Assembly (NCBI GenBank): GCA_022592445.1
Contig: JABYQR010000031.1
Coordinates: 1 to 64,000 of the forward strand
DNA: 64,000 nt
Direction: 5' to 3'
From: Cytidiella melzeri
Lineage: Eukaryota; Basidiomycota; Agaricomycetes; Polyporales; Irpicaceae
Position numbers and translations under genes: made by a program. Positions 1 to 11,480 of this stretch are shown here, one piece after another. Under the pieces are notes generated by a model that saw nothing but the letters and a program-made list of their open reading frames with translations, was not told where the DNA came from and did not search any database. Each line of letters opens with the position of its first letter. The stretch's first letter is position 1.

Positions 1-272
1 CGCAGTGACGATTTGTGGTACCGGTGGCTCAAAACACTCAGGCTTTCGGATTCTTCTACCACGCCGATATACACTACTGAGATTCGGCGGGCGGTCATTG
101 ATCATTCTTGGCACTGCAGAAAGGTCGAAGTTGTAAAGAAGGTCTTATGAAAAGAGACGGGCTGGAGAAGGGGAGGAGGAACGGAGGATGTCAAAGAGTT
201 GGCAACACTGTTGGCAATTGGGTCAGAATCGTGCTCGCATACAGGCAGGCGAGACGTACCTTGGTCCGACAT
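1..272 (-). pseudogene. Partial copy of an unassigned two-exon gene (see 14261-14588)
   Basis: Copy 1 of the hypothetical gene described at 14261-14588. A possible 13-nt first exon lies at 260-272 and a second exon runs from 113 to the left edge of the window, so its 3' part cannot be seen. No function is recognised. Whether it is expressed or is a cut-off duplicate cannot be told from this window. Confidence 0.25.
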
Positions 273-1044
273 ACGCTCGTATTGATTGATGTTAAGTCAT
301 GTATCCGACACCTCAGGCCTAATCTATTCCCAATGTAGTAGTGGAGTACTTCGTGGCATTATAATCTAATGACGCTGGAGGCGAGGATGATATCGCACTC
401 GTACATACAGTGCCGACCGTCGAATCATAACACCATAGGTGAGTACGGACCTTGTGTGATAGCAGCTAAAGTCATTCCCATAACTCTCTTTGAAGTCCTT
501 GGGGAAAGCAAATCGGTCGACTTGGACAATAAAGGGCGGCCCTTCGAAGAGTGTTGACATTCGGGGGCAATACCGACAAGCCAGCTTTAACTCACCAACA
601 TGTGTGCTGTTGCTACAGCGCAGCTTATGTGTGTGTGCGTGTGCGCGCGTGTTTGCAATAAATTGCACGTCTAAAGATTGCGGCAAAGGGTGGCTAGGGG
701 CAACGTTTCTGTTCAAAGGGGCATTATATCCTAGATGATCAATGGGTCCCAGACACAAGAGCGGATGAGGACAACTCAGCGGCAGGCCGTATTACGACGT
801 CCAAAATAGCGATAGTACAGTACTGTTCTTGCTGATGCCAGTCTCTCGTGGAAAGCGAGGGTGAAGAAAAAAGCAGTAGCATACACATTGTCAACGGGCA
901 GAGTCAGGATGTGCAACTCACGACACGCAGAGCGGTCTCGGGTTTACTTTGTTCCATCTCGGATCTCCTGCAAGCCCATCTCACCACGGTTCGGAAACCA
1001 TCGCTGTCATACAAACGCACCAAGGAAATGCACGGCAGGTCACC

Positions 1045-1717
1045 CTAATCCACCAGCATGCGTTCGGTATGTAGACCTTCTCCGTAGGCCATACTTTCGA
1101 AAATGACTTGTCGCCATACACTGATTGCGAGTTCGACGGCCTCTTCCTCGAGAACCTACAGAACGACGTGAGATCATGGCATACAGTATGAAACATGGAT
1201 TGGCATTGCGTACCGGCTCAAGGCCCTCAACTAGTTTATGAGGCCCCTTGTGGTCCTTCATGTGCTCGAGAACGAACATAACGAGATCGTCATCTTCAAG
1301 TTCGCCGAGATACTTAGTCATTTGACGTTTTACCAGTGGCTCAAACTTGCGGTCAATCATTGTCTAGCGGAACACATCAGGGAATTGAACACAGCTGCAT
1401 ACAGTGAACACTCACATCTGTCACACCATCCCATCTGACTTTGGCCTTGAACAACGTCTCCTTGTCGGTAGGTACTGAGGCTCTGATCTTCTCTAGCCTC
1501 TCTTTTGCCTTCTCACCACCTTCTGCCAAGTCAAGTTTGGGAAGCAATATTTTTCGCTTGCGGATACTCTCATCCTCCTCTTCTTCTTGGGCAAAGACGA
1601 CAGCCGTCTTTTCCTTTGCACCGCTCTCAACCTTGGGCACAATGGGCGCCAAGGAGACATTGAGCTTGACTGGTGCACCATCCTCGAGCAACATGCCCGC
1701 CTTGCGCTGCTCGTCCT
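1045..1717 (-). pseudogene. Truncated 3' end of RBM25-like gene
   Basis: This holds the last two exons (1214-1363 and 1045-1155) and part of the third-last exon (1416-1717) of the RBM25-like gene at 15361-17580. Base identity and splice sites are the same. The PWI domain (last ~86 residues) is complete, but the RRM, the linker and the promoter are missing. The coding frame is cut at 1717 by transposon-family sequence, so the copy can hardly make a normal product. It could still yield antisense or chimeric RNA. Confidence 0.9.
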
Positions 1718-2499
1718 TGCTTGTGTGCTCCAGTAAAGACTTGCGTTAGTGAGGCCGGCAAGCAGCAAGTACAATTCCTGAAGAATGAATGAAATATTAC
1801 TTTTTGAGCCAGATTTGTCAGTAAACTTGGTACTGGTAGAAGCCTGAACAAGTAATTTGTTGGGAATAGCTTCTTCAATGAGTAATGTATAGTAAGTTGG
1901 TGGCTTCGCTGGAGCACACAATCATTCATGAAAGAAGGGACTGTGCTGTATTGTTTGAAGTGCAAAAATGAGTGTGTACAGAATTAAAACAAGTTTATGG
2001 AGTGGAGCATGGAGATAAAGATTGTTTGACATGCGTCTTCTTCTTGATGGTGTTGAACTATGTTAAATAATCTAGATAAAATGTGGTAAACTGCAGGAGC
2101 AGGGTTACAAGTGATAATGTTATTGATAGCAAATTGAATCAATTATATAGCATGAAATGGTTGATTGCACCTGTGACTTTGTTACCAAAAAGAACCTCAG
2201 TAAACAACTCTGTTTCTGGTAAGGACCTTGCCAAGCCATCTGGTCATGAATATTGACTGTTCTATGGGAATTTGCTATTGGTGACACCTTTGATAGAAAC
2301 TTGATCTGGGATAAAGTGACTGTACTACAATTGATAAGTTTGGTTGCAGGAAAAGGAGCCATACATTAATGAGGGTAGTCACCAATGGTAGCAAGGCGGT
2401 TCATCTATCTTGTCATTAATCTTGTGCAGTGTTCACTGCTGATTCTAGGACATTAATTGCTTCAAGAATGAAGGGCTTGAGAGTGTCTCATCAGATCAA

Positions 2500-3038
2500 T
2501 TGCTAGAACATGTTACATGTGTCCTGTTGATGTCTGCACTGCCTCACCCCCATTCGAGCTGCCACAGGCTGTGTTCTGATGGTCACTCCTGCTTATAGAG
2601 CAACTGGTGGTTGTGAAACTGTATGGAAGAATCCAAGGCAGTGCTCTATGCTGTTGCAACCACGTTCTGTTGATGTCTGAACTGCCTCAGCCCCATTAAC
2701 TGCCACAGGCTATGGTCTGATTTTAACTCCTCCTTAGAGAGCAACTAATGATTGTAAAACTATGTGCAACAATCTGATACAGTGCTTGCTGCTGATGCAA
2801 CGATGTCTTGTTGATGTCTGAGCTGCATCACCCCTATTGGAACTGCCACAAACTGTGTTCTGCTGTGTTCTGATTGTAACTCCTGCTTAGAGAGCAGTGG
2901 CAGTGAAACCTTGTGAACCAATCGGAATCAGTGCTTGCTGCCAATGCAACCATCTACTGTTGATGTCTGAACTGCCTCACCCCCATCAGAGCTGCCACAG
3001 GCTGTGTTCTGATGGTCACTCCTGCTTATAGAGCAACT
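2500..3038 (-). repeat. ~142-bp minisatellite units, first block
   Basis: About four degenerate units. Each carries TTGATGTCTGAACTGCCTCA (at about 2527, 2671, 2810 and 2960), followed by a CTGCCACAGGCTGTG motif and GAGCAACT. They are in reverse orientation to the large array at 44570-46720. The block resumes at 3752 after a solo LTR insertion. Confidence 0.8.
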
Positions 3039-3751
3039 TGTTACGAACGGTCTTCACACCCTATTATTTTCCTTTACTTCTTCGATTACCTTGATAACCA
3101 GTTATCTTCTTCACAATTGCCTTGACAATCCAACTCGTCTTTCCTCCATCATTCCCTGATCCACATCGCCTACGTTCAACACGGACTATTATGTTATCAG
3201 TTGCCTTCTGATGTCCATTCAAATCTTGGACTTAACTCTGATTGGTTACCATTGCCTTGGTTCAACCCTCGGCCTTTCCATACCCCTGTTACCACTCCAT
3301 CGGGTTCAACCCTGTCTATCCCCTGTTTCGGATCCAACTCCGTCTATCCCCTGTTTCGGGTTCAACCCCTTCTCTATTGATTCCTGCCTCATGTTTCACC
3401 TTTCTATTGTTCCTTGTTTCCGCCCCTTGACGGTCTTTTCTCTCATTGGCTTTCCAGAGTAGTGGTTATTCTCTCTGTATTGTTCTTCCTTTCTGTTTCT
3501 CCGATTCGCTACCACTACCTCGGACTGGACCAAAAGTAGTTAGGTCAACATGTATAAATAGCCGCTAGACATGGGGGCTAGAACCTCAGTCTATCCACTT
3601 TGTATCAATATTCCTTCTATCGAACCATCATCTGTCTGCCACTGTGCTTGACAGCGACCGCGCGGCCTAGACCATCATCAGACCTTGAGTGTAGCTACAC
3701 CAAGGGGTTCTGACCTGACAACTTGTCCCTTGACGATAGTCGGTCTTAACA
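3039..3751 (+). mobile_element. Solo LTR (713 bp) with 5-bp target-site duplication
   Basis: The insert begins TGTTACGAACGG and ends GGTCTTAACA, so the ends are TG...CA with inverted TGTTA/TAACA. It is flanked by CAACT at 3034-3038 and 3752-3756. The uninterrupted minisatellite reads through the same site elsewhere (for example 2594-2620), which confirms the empty-site sequence. A TATA box (TATAAATA) lies at about 3553-3560. There is no coding sequence. This fits recombination between the two LTRs of an LTR retrotransposon. Confidence 0.85.
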
Positions 3752-3960
3752 CAACTGGTGGTTGTGAAACTGTATGGAAGAATCAACAGCAGTGCTCTAT
3801 GCTGATGCAACCACGTCCAGTTGATGTCTGAACTGCCTCAGCCCCATTAGAACTGCCACAGGCTATGGTCTGATTTTAACTCCTCCTTAGAGAGCAACTA
3901 ATGGTTGTGAAACTTTGTGCAACAATCTGATGCAGTACTCACTGCTGATGCAGCCACAAA
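3752..3960 (-). repeat. ~142-bp minisatellite units, continuation
   Basis: The repeat continues after the solo LTR with the same TTGATGTCTGAACTGCCTCA motif at about 3814. Confidence 0.75.
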
Positions 3961-4700
3961 TTTACATTGTCCAAGAATGTAGGGGTTGAGAAGTTGATGT
4001 TAGCTTCCAAAGTACTGGTAATTCTTGCTCAGAGTGTGGCATGTCTTCTGATTGTATTCCTTGTTCAGAGGGCAAGCAATGTCTGTAGATTGCTGCACAT
4101 GTACCTGACCAGAATTTGGCGTCATTTGCCAGCAGGAGTGGAGTTTGAATCTGAGTCTGGATGACTTTTTTCAGTAGACTGGCCATAACTTGCTCAATTC
4201 CACTTCAATTGACAGGATGTTTGTACCAGAATTTTGCCACAAGATAGGGCTATCTGATGGTGTATTGTATGTACAGATTTGTACCCATATGCAGTCTGTT
4301 AAAAATCAAAGACTGCATCTTGATTGCAAAAGTGATCTGATACAGAATTATCAAGGGCTGATAACAAGGCCAGTGTGATGCCATCAGCTGTATTCATTGT
4401 TTTGTTATTGACACTGTTGCTGTCTGTATTCTGCCATCAAAGTCCCACACTTTGGGGGACAAAAAGGTCACATCTGAAAAGGCATCAATTTGCTGGAGCA
4501 CACTGGAACGATTCTTCTTCATTCTTCAGGAATTGTAACAAAACACCAACTTACTATACATTACTCATTGAAGAAGCTATTCCTAACAAAATTACTTCTA
4601 CTAGTACCAAGTTTACTTACAAATCTGGCTCTAAAGTAATATTTCATTCAATCTTCAGGAATTGTACTTGCAACTTGCCCGCCTTCCTAACACTAGTATT

Positions 4701-6269
4701 ATTGTCTCTGATTAAGAATTACCAGTACTTTGGAAATTGATGATCAAAAGACATTCTCACCCCTACTTTCTTGGACAATGTGAATTTGTGATTGCATCAG
4801 CAGTAAGCACTGCATATGATTGTTTCACATTCACAACCATTAGTTGCTCTTCAAGCAGGAGTTACAATCAGAACACAGCCTGTGGCAGTTCCAATGGGGA
4901 TAAGGCAGTTCAGACATACACAGGACATATGTAACATATCGGTGATTGTTAATGGCACCAAAACTGATTAAGCACTGCATATGATTAAAGATAAGATATC
5001 ACAATTCCTGTAGAATGAAGAAGAGTTGTTCCAGTGTGCACCAGCACATTGATGCTTTTTCAGATCTGACCCTCTTGTTCCCCAAAGCATGGGAATTTGA
5101 TGGAGAATACAACAGTTGTATCAATATAAAAGCCATGAATACAGTTGATAGCACTACCCTGGCTTTGTTATCAGCCCTTCAAAACTTTGTATCAGATCAC
5201 TCTGTGAATTTTACAGACTGCATATGGGCACACATATATACATATTATACACCATTGGATAGCTCTACCTTGTGCCAATATCTTGGTCCAAGAATCTTGT
5301 CAATTGAAGTAGAATTGAGCAAGTCTATCAGTTACTGAAAAATGTTGCTCAGACTCAGATTGAAACTCAGCTCTTTACTGGCACATATACAAAATGATAT
5401 CAACCCTGGCCAGGCACTCAGATTTATTGTAGACATGTATAGCAATCTAAACACATTGCTTGCTCCCTGGGCAAGAATTCTTTTCAGAACATAATTCCCA
5501 ACATGAGCAAGAATGACCAGTATTTTGGAAGCAGATTATAACAAGACATTCCCAACTCCTGTATGATGGAAATTTTGGTTGCATCAGCAGTGAGTACTGC
5601 AAGTGATTGTTCCACAAAGTGCCACAAACATTAGTTGCTTACTGAACAGATGTTATCATCAGAACACAGCCTGTGGCAGTTCAGACATCAACAGGACACA
5701 TGTGACATGTCCTAGGAGTTGGTTTTAACAAGAGATCTCCAACCACTTTGTTCTTAGAGCATGTTACTCATGTTTTGCATTGGCAAATGAGCACTGTAAC
5801 TGATTGGTGCATCAACGGCAAACACTGCACAAGATTAATTCACAAGATACATAAAGCCCTTGCTACCATTGATGACCACCTTTATTAATTGTATAACAAT
5901 TACTTTGTCTCAGATCAAGTTGCTTATCAAAAGTGTCACCAATAATAAACGTACTTACAAAAGCCAATATCTATGACTAGATCACTTGGCAAGTTAATTA
6001 CTCGGAGCAAAGTCACATTTCCAAGTAACTATCCAAGGCTGTGTGACTTGTTCAATTTGATAACAGTAACATAACTACTCATCAAGATAGCTATTATAAA
6101 CAAATCCCTTAGTCAAGCTACTACCAGTAGCAAGGTTACTAATCTGACTCAAACAGTACTATTTAATTTGTCCTTAAGGGATTTGTACTTGCTGCTTGCT
6201 GGCCCTGCTAACACTAGTTCTTTCTGCTTCAGCAGTAGATACTGCACAAGATTGATCAAAAGATATGTG
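4701..6269. mobile_element. Further TIR-family debris
   Basis: Sequence of the same family as 1718-4700, including one minisatellite-like unit at about 4790-4930 and another at 5580-5710. A reverse-oriented terminus ends near 6218 (CTGCTAACACTAGT). No gene is visible; the short ORFs here carry no recognisable domain. Confidence 0.5.
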
Positions 6270-6775
6270 TCAAGAGCACAACTACACTCTATGCAGAGTG
6301 AGGGAGTGACAAGGGGGGTGTAGGAACAACAAGCAAACTCATGTGGACAATGATGACAGGAATGTGATCATGAAGGAAAAGAGGCAACACCAAGGGATCA
6401 GCTAACAGTGAGCTAAAGACCAGGTATATTAGTACAGCAGTGGACAGTGGATCTAGTACAAGGTGAACATCACCTAAAGACCAGGAGGTAGAATCTGAGG
6501 TCTCTAGGGAGCTACAGGGTGGGTTTATATACATCTCAGACAAGGACCCCTGGTACCAGGTCTGTACTCCTCACACTGCCATGGAAACATATGGTGTGCT
6601 ATGGTGTGATGTTCTACAAGATTTAACAACATTCCAGTACCTTCCATGGTCATGTGACCAGTCTGTCACATGGACTTGATCACATGCATGAGCCATGTGC
6701 CATCAATAAGATAAGATAAGGAAAAAGAAAGGAAAAGAAGAAGATAAGAGGTGCACATGTTCATGACATTACACC
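6270..6775 (-). mobile_element. Gypsy-type LTR, minus orientation
   Basis: Read on the minus strand it starts TGTAATGTCATGAAC near 6775 and contains a TATA-like stretch (TATATAAA, about 6523-6530). It matches 7555-7990 in inverted orientation. It lies just downstream of the integrase and chromodomain remnant on the minus strand, so it is the 3' LTR of that element. Confidence 0.65.
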
Positions 6776-7509
6776 CCTTCTAGAGGCCTTTTCTTCGGAA
6801 GGCAGAAGTTGAGTCTTTTCCATCTTCCCATACAGATACATGCTGTAAAGTTTCTGAAGGTAGTTTCTCAAAATTCTTGTTGATTGGTCAGAAATTTGTT
6901 GCCAAGAATAGAGATGCAGCAATTGGTTGTGGAGCTCCTGGGTGTTGTCTGTGGAAGTCTTTGAAAGCCTCATCAGCATGAGTGACACCAGTTGCTGGCT
7001 CCCAGGAATTTTTTGATTCTGGGTACTCTTTCCATTTGACCTGATACTGAAACTCCTTCTTTTGTCCAAAGATCTTTTGAGTCGAGTATATGCTCTACTT
7101 TGTGACGCTCTTTGTCCACCACAGTTGGCTCCGGTTCAGGAAATTACCAGTTGGAAACCAAAATTGCCATCTTGGCTGGTTGTAATCTATCTACATGGAA
7201 TACTGGGTGTCACTTATTTGGTATGGTGAGTTTGACCCAACAGTTTAAGTCCATGATCTTTTCTAAGACCTCGTAGGGACCATCTTGCTTTGGTGCTAGC
7301 TTTGCTATCGGCTGTTCCTTTGGATGTTTCTTGTGTTCCACATAGACCTTGTTGCCAACTTTTAACTGCAGAGATTTTGTACCACTGTGATCATAAAAGT
7401 GTTTCATGTGTTCGGCGGTGAGTTGCAATGCAGCTTTGGTGTTTTCTTGTGCTTCTCGTAGTGCACAAAGATGTTCATTTGCAGCCAGAACATTTGAAAC
7501 TGGATTCAT
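6776..7509 (-). pseudogene. Chromodomain gypsy polyprotein, 3' remnant (integrase C-terminus plus chromodomain)
   Basis: The segment 7509-7210 encodes about 99 residues typical of the region after the integrase core in Ty3/gypsy elements: VGNKVYVEHK, then KLAPKQDGPYEVLEKI. Downstream, in another frame at about 7120-6950, a chromodomain-like segment is readable with QVKWKEYPESKNSWEP, which has the conserved W-K-Y and S-W-E-P positions. Frames are broken between the two parts and the rest of pol is absent. This is a dead fragment of a chromovirus whose 3' LTR is 6270-6775. Known role: integration into chromatin of the donor element; no function is expected now. Confidence 0.75.
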
Positions 7510-7539
7510 AGGTGCTTGGAACTTCAGTAGGTAGCCATA

Positions 7540-8009
7540 TGTCCTTCTATTTTTCTTATTTTATCTTATCAATGGCACATGGCTCTTGCATGTGATCAAG
7601 TACATGTGACAACTGGTCACGTGACCATGGAAGGTACTGGAACATTGTAGAACATCACACCATAGCACACCATACCTTTCTGTGGCAGTGTTAGGAGTAC
7701 AGACCCAGTACCAGAGGTCCCTGTCTGAGATGTATATAAACCCACCCTGTAGCTCTATAGAGACCTTAGATTTTACCTCCTTGTCTTTAGGTGATGTTCA
7801 CCTTGTACTAGATATCTCACTGTACTGATTCATACCTGGTCTTTAGCTCATCATCAGCTTCTTCCTTGGTGTTGTGTCTCCATTCCTCATCATCATCATA
7901 TCTCCTGTAGTCATTGTCCACACGAGTTCACTTGTTGTTCCTCCATCCCCGTCATCACTCTTTCACTCCTCATAGAGTTTGGTCATCATCCTGACATTAG
8001 GTAAACACT
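7540..8009 (+). mobile_element. Second gypsy LTR, opposite orientation
   Basis: Homologous to the LTR at 6270-6775 but on the plus strand, with TGTATATAAA at 7731-7740 and TGACATTA near 7993. It lacks clean ends, so it is truncated on both sides. The inverted arrangement cannot come from one simple insertion; two insertions or a rearrangement are needed. Confidence 0.6.
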
Positions 8010-8196
8010 CTGTACGCTTACATCGTGCAACTGCACATTCCCCTTTGCCCCAAAGTTTCAAAAAGGTTTAGCCCCCTTGGTTTACCAGTACATTGTATTG
8101 GCCCGGACTGTTGATCCTACTTCTCACCTCATGGTTGCAGTGCCCAAAGACGTGTATATTTGTTGTTGCGTACCCAAGTCCTTCTTCAAGGCTTAA

Positions 8197-8583
8197 CAGG
8201 AACTGCACAAACAAGGTTGGCCCCATATCTACACAGAAAAGGAACTCAAAGCCATTGTCTCATATGTTTCACGCTGTCCCTACTACCACCCTCTAGGCAC
8301 TAGTCTCCCCGCTGTTGACCACAAAAAGTTTGCTTGTGACAACATGTCCATCAAAGAATGTACACGCACGGAACATGCTGAAACCCTTGCCAAGTGTATT
8401 GAAAAGCCATCTTTCAAAGACCACATCTTTTGGGCACCTGCACCGCCTTGACTTGATGCTCAAAAACTGGTTACCCTCGACTTCCACAAGTTTTCAATCA
8501 AGGATCAAGCTGGCATTCTCAAGTCAAAGATTGAGGCCACTACTAGGCGCCTCGAGATCTTGATTGAGCTCACTCATGATTGA
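8197..8583 (+). pseudogene. Diverged repeat-encoded ORF, copy A
   Basis: An open frame of 129 codons with one in-frame TGA at 8449-8451 and a TAA directly upstream. It contains YTEKELKAIVSYVS and a helical lysine-rich C-terminal half. It is clearly related to the inverted ORF at 8958-9587 (YTEKELKAFASYVG). The family is not recognised; its setting among transposons suggests it came from a mobile element. No ATG is seen at its start. Confidence 0.5.
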
Positions 8584-8957
8584 AACAATCAACCTCTTGC
8601 CAGTGATGAATAGGCCGGTACTGATTTGCGAAACAACCCAGATATTCAATTCTGTTGTAACAGTTTGGACACAGCTGTACTTTGCACGCTTGATGTTCTT
8701 CTTTGAGGTTGTAACACTTGTCTCTGACTGTTTTTTGGTTGAGAGCATGTGGATAATTTCCACAGGGGAGATGATCTCTGGACCAGATACTGCTTTTGGG
8801 ACTTTGGGAAGCCACATTGTATTCTACTTAGAACAGAATAAAGTATTTGTCCTGCCAAACTTTGTCCAAAGCTGCAAACACCTGTTTGTAATTTCTCCTT
8901 AGGCTGGTAAAACTAATACCTCCTATTGCCTTTAAACCCCAGTCCAGCAGCTGTCAC
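8584..8957. other. Spacer between inverted ORFs
   Basis: Several overlapping short frames on both strands. One minus frame has a CPNC pair but nothing that can be assigned. I see no gene. Confidence 0.4.
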
Positions 8958-9587
8958 TCACAAATGAGTGATGACAGGAGCACATGTTGGTAACTTTTCC
9001 AGAAGCTTCTCCAGTTTCTGCTTTACTTGCTCAAAGTGGCGCTTTGTGTCTTTGTGAAGCTGGTGGTATTTGTCAATGGTGGGGGGAATCAATAGCCGTT
9101 TGAGCGTGGCAGTGAGCTTGGGGCTAAAGATACCTTGAAGGTCTTCAGGGGTGTGCTTGCAAAAGTCAGTGAGAATTGGCTTTGCTGTAATGAGAGCCGC
9201 GCCGGGGTTAGTAGCCGGTCAGGCTGTGAAGTGTTCTGCTAACGAGGGCTTCTTAGAAAGACTTGCTGAAGCCTGTGCTTGTTTGCGTCTGGTATGGGCA
9301 GCAAACTCTTTGGATTCAGCACAGAGTTTTCCAAACTCCTCTGCTGTTAGGAATCTGTGTGTAAGGGAGTGACCCTTGGGTTTACAACAACCGACGTAGG
9401 AGGCGAAAGCCTTAAGCTCCTTTTCTGTGTATTTGTGACTCTTGCCATGTGCGTGCTCTGCGTCAAGTTGATCAAACACGGCCTGAGGTAGGGCGCAATG
9501 GATCTGGACTTCTGAATGTGCTTGATTCAGATTATTATGCAAAGGATCTGGGCAAGTGGTGAAACGGGAGTGGGATTCTTTTGGCAC
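8958..9587 (-). pseudogene. Diverged repeat-encoded ORF, copy B
   Basis: From an ATG at 9587 the frame runs 122 codons to a TGA at 9219-9221. It then continues in the same frame to a stop at 8958-8960, about 209 codons in all. Both halves match copy A (8197-8583), so the TGA interrupts an originally longer protein. The C-terminal half is rich in K and L and predicted helical (FEQVKQKLEKLLEKL). Unknown function; probably encoded by a mobile element. Copy A also has a TGA in nearly the same place. Confidence 0.5.
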
Positions 9588-9759
9588 TAAGAATCAACCA
9601 CAGAAAGTGAACAAGTCAGCAATCAAGCACATCAAGACGGACAGCAATGGCTTACTCTCAAACGTAGGGGGTAATAAACTTTTTAAAACTGGGGGGACAG
9701 GAGGACTTAATCCAAGCTAAAGGCAGTCGTGCCAGTAGCTGTGTGGTATCTTGACCTGA
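9588..9759. other. No feature seen
   Basis: A short spacer between the ORF pair and the LTR-like repeat; nothing is recognised. Confidence 0.4.
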
Positions 9760-10365
9760 TGTCAGGGAGTGACTGCTGCTATGCTGATAACCCTAACAAG
9801 GGAGTGAAGTAGATATGGAAGGGGGGTGGATATTCAATGACAACAACAAGGTCAAAGTCAATGATGAGCAGGCAAGCAGGCACTGAGGCCGGATACTAGC
9901 AGTGCAAATGACAGAGTTAATAAGGTATGATACAGGGTTACATGCAGTAACTCACCTAGTGCAAATGACAGAGAGGTCAAGATGCAGAGCCAGGGAGAGT
10001 AAGGTCTACTGTATATACTGTGTCTGGATGGTCTGTGCACATGTTCCCACACTAGGTACTGGAGTAACAATAGAACAATAACGTACCAGGGTGACTATCA
10101 GGGACCAGGGTACAAAGAACAATAGAACAATGAAACATGAACAACAGAACAATGGAAACTGGGGGAATTCCAGGGGAATCCCTAACGATAGATGGAAGAC
10201 AACAGACAGAAAACAATAGGACAATAGGAACTGGGGGAATCCCTGGGAAACCCCCAACAATGGAAGAAGAACAATAGAACAGTAGCCTAGGTTGATCTGG
10301 AACCGCTCCTGGTTGAGTCTAGGGTTTGGGTCTGGACTATTGATAAATAAGGCAGGATGTCACGT
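9760..10365 (+). mobile_element. LTR-like repeat, family shared with 42029-42773
   Basis: Begins TGTCAGGGAGTGACTGCTG and ends near GGCAGGATGTCACG. Long stretches match 42029-42773 in the same orientation, for example GCAAATGACAGAGTTAATAA and TCTAGGGTTTGGGTCTGGAC. It has runs of ACAATAGAACAATAG. No polyprotein lies next to it, so it is probably a solo LTR. No clear target-site duplication is seen because another element begins at 10366. Confidence 0.6.
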
Positions 10366-11231
10366 TGATACGCCCATAATTCGCCACACGTATAAGAAGC
10401 ACAACTTTGCTCAAGAGCTCACCAAAGGGACGTCCTCAAGGCAACACGAGGGCAACATGCCACACGAGCACGGACACAAGTAACAAAGGGACCATTGTGA
10501 GGCATGAGAATGATTGGTTTCTTGAGAAGGCTCAAACCTTATGCCCCACATGAGGCAAACACCTGACAAACAGAAGCCTTGCGGCAGCCATCTTTTAGCA
10601 GGGCGTGGCATCCACAGCGCTTGGCCGTTCCCAAAGACTTGATGCTTGCTTTCAGAGCAAGCCAAACAAGCTACATCCAAACAAGTTCAATCAGAAGCGC
10701 CATTTCTATCTCAAGCCACTTCGGCTGCCCTCCCAACTTGGATCCTCAAGTCCAGTGCTTCCACTCGAGGACACTCTTGAAGTTGCTTCTGCCTCCCCGT
10801 TGTTCTCGAGTGGCGCGGCTCATTGCTCATGAGGTCTTGTCGTATTGGTTACACGGATCTCGGACAAGCTAAAGATACACTGCAACCCATTTTGGCCGCC
10901 CTTGACAAGAGGGAACCTTCTTTGCAACATGTCTAGACTGGCTTTCTTGCGTGGACGTGCATTGCCTCAAGTGATGGTATAGGAGAATTTCCAGTTGTTT
11001 GTTTCAGATTGTTAGGTATTTAAACTACAAACTTTGTACGTCAAGCAGCTCAGGATACAACACCCCGAGTTACCCTCTCAAAAACCCCCACTCCTTGTAT
11101 GTGTTTGCTTGCTCACGTTTGAGATCTGCATCACTGTGTTCCTGTCTTGCACTCTCGTATCTCTCAAAAGACCATACCAAAATGACAATTTCTCCTTTTT
11201 TTATGCAGCTTCAAGCTCGGTAACTGAACCA

Positions 11232-11480
11232 GCTACTAGTGACGCCTGCCACTACTGTGGTCCACAGAAACCTGCATGTTGCCCAGAACAATCAGCTGCC
11301 CTCTTTGAGAACCCACCACGTACCTTCTACAACTCTCCTAACTCACCAATCACCGTCTCCTCGAGTTCTCCAACCCCTGAGCCCCAGCCAGACGAAGAGT
11401 CCGAGCTCAAGTCCTACCAAGACTTGGAGATAGACTATGAGGATCCTCCGTGTCACACCATCACTCGTCCTCATGACTGA
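11232..11480 (+). pseudogene. Degenerate Cys-rich ORF of the TG...CA element
   Basis: The frame encodes CHYCGPQKPACCPEQ, then a proline/serine-rich stretch, ending at a TGA near 11480. It resembles the 131-residue ORF at 48384-48779, which has CRYCPTVPHLPDGCC. Further conserved-looking residues (LDCNWSICYYNCP, then CSCTTHPGMFA) follow downstream in other frames, so the copy is broken. No in-frame ATG near its start. Unknown function. Confidence 0.45.

Larger units (their letters stand above)
1..1717. repeat. Exact direct repeat, copy 1 (partner 14317-16033)
   Basis: Every stretch compared by eye matches the second copy at a constant offset of 14316, and the ORFs in both copies are the same. 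The match ends after base 1717, where copy 1 runs into transposon-family sequence while copy 2 continues into the RBM25-like gene. The left limit is unknown because the copy begins at or before the window edge. Identity this complete means a recent segmental duplication or an assembly duplication of one haplotype. Confidence 0.95.
1718..4700. mobile_element. TIR-family element with internal minisatellite, interrupted by a solo LTR
   Basis: The left terminus near 1742 has the family signature TTAGTGAGGCCGGCAAG followed by about 170 bp. The same terminus reads in reverse at about 4530-4700, giving terminal inverted repeats. Most of 1742-2560 is homologous, inverted, to 46700-47492. No coding capacity is visible; it contains ~142-bp tandem units and a solo LTR at 3039-3751. 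Bases 1718-1741 look like an inner fragment of the same family, so the junction is rearranged. I infer a non-autonomous element; its family is not named. Confidence 0.6.
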
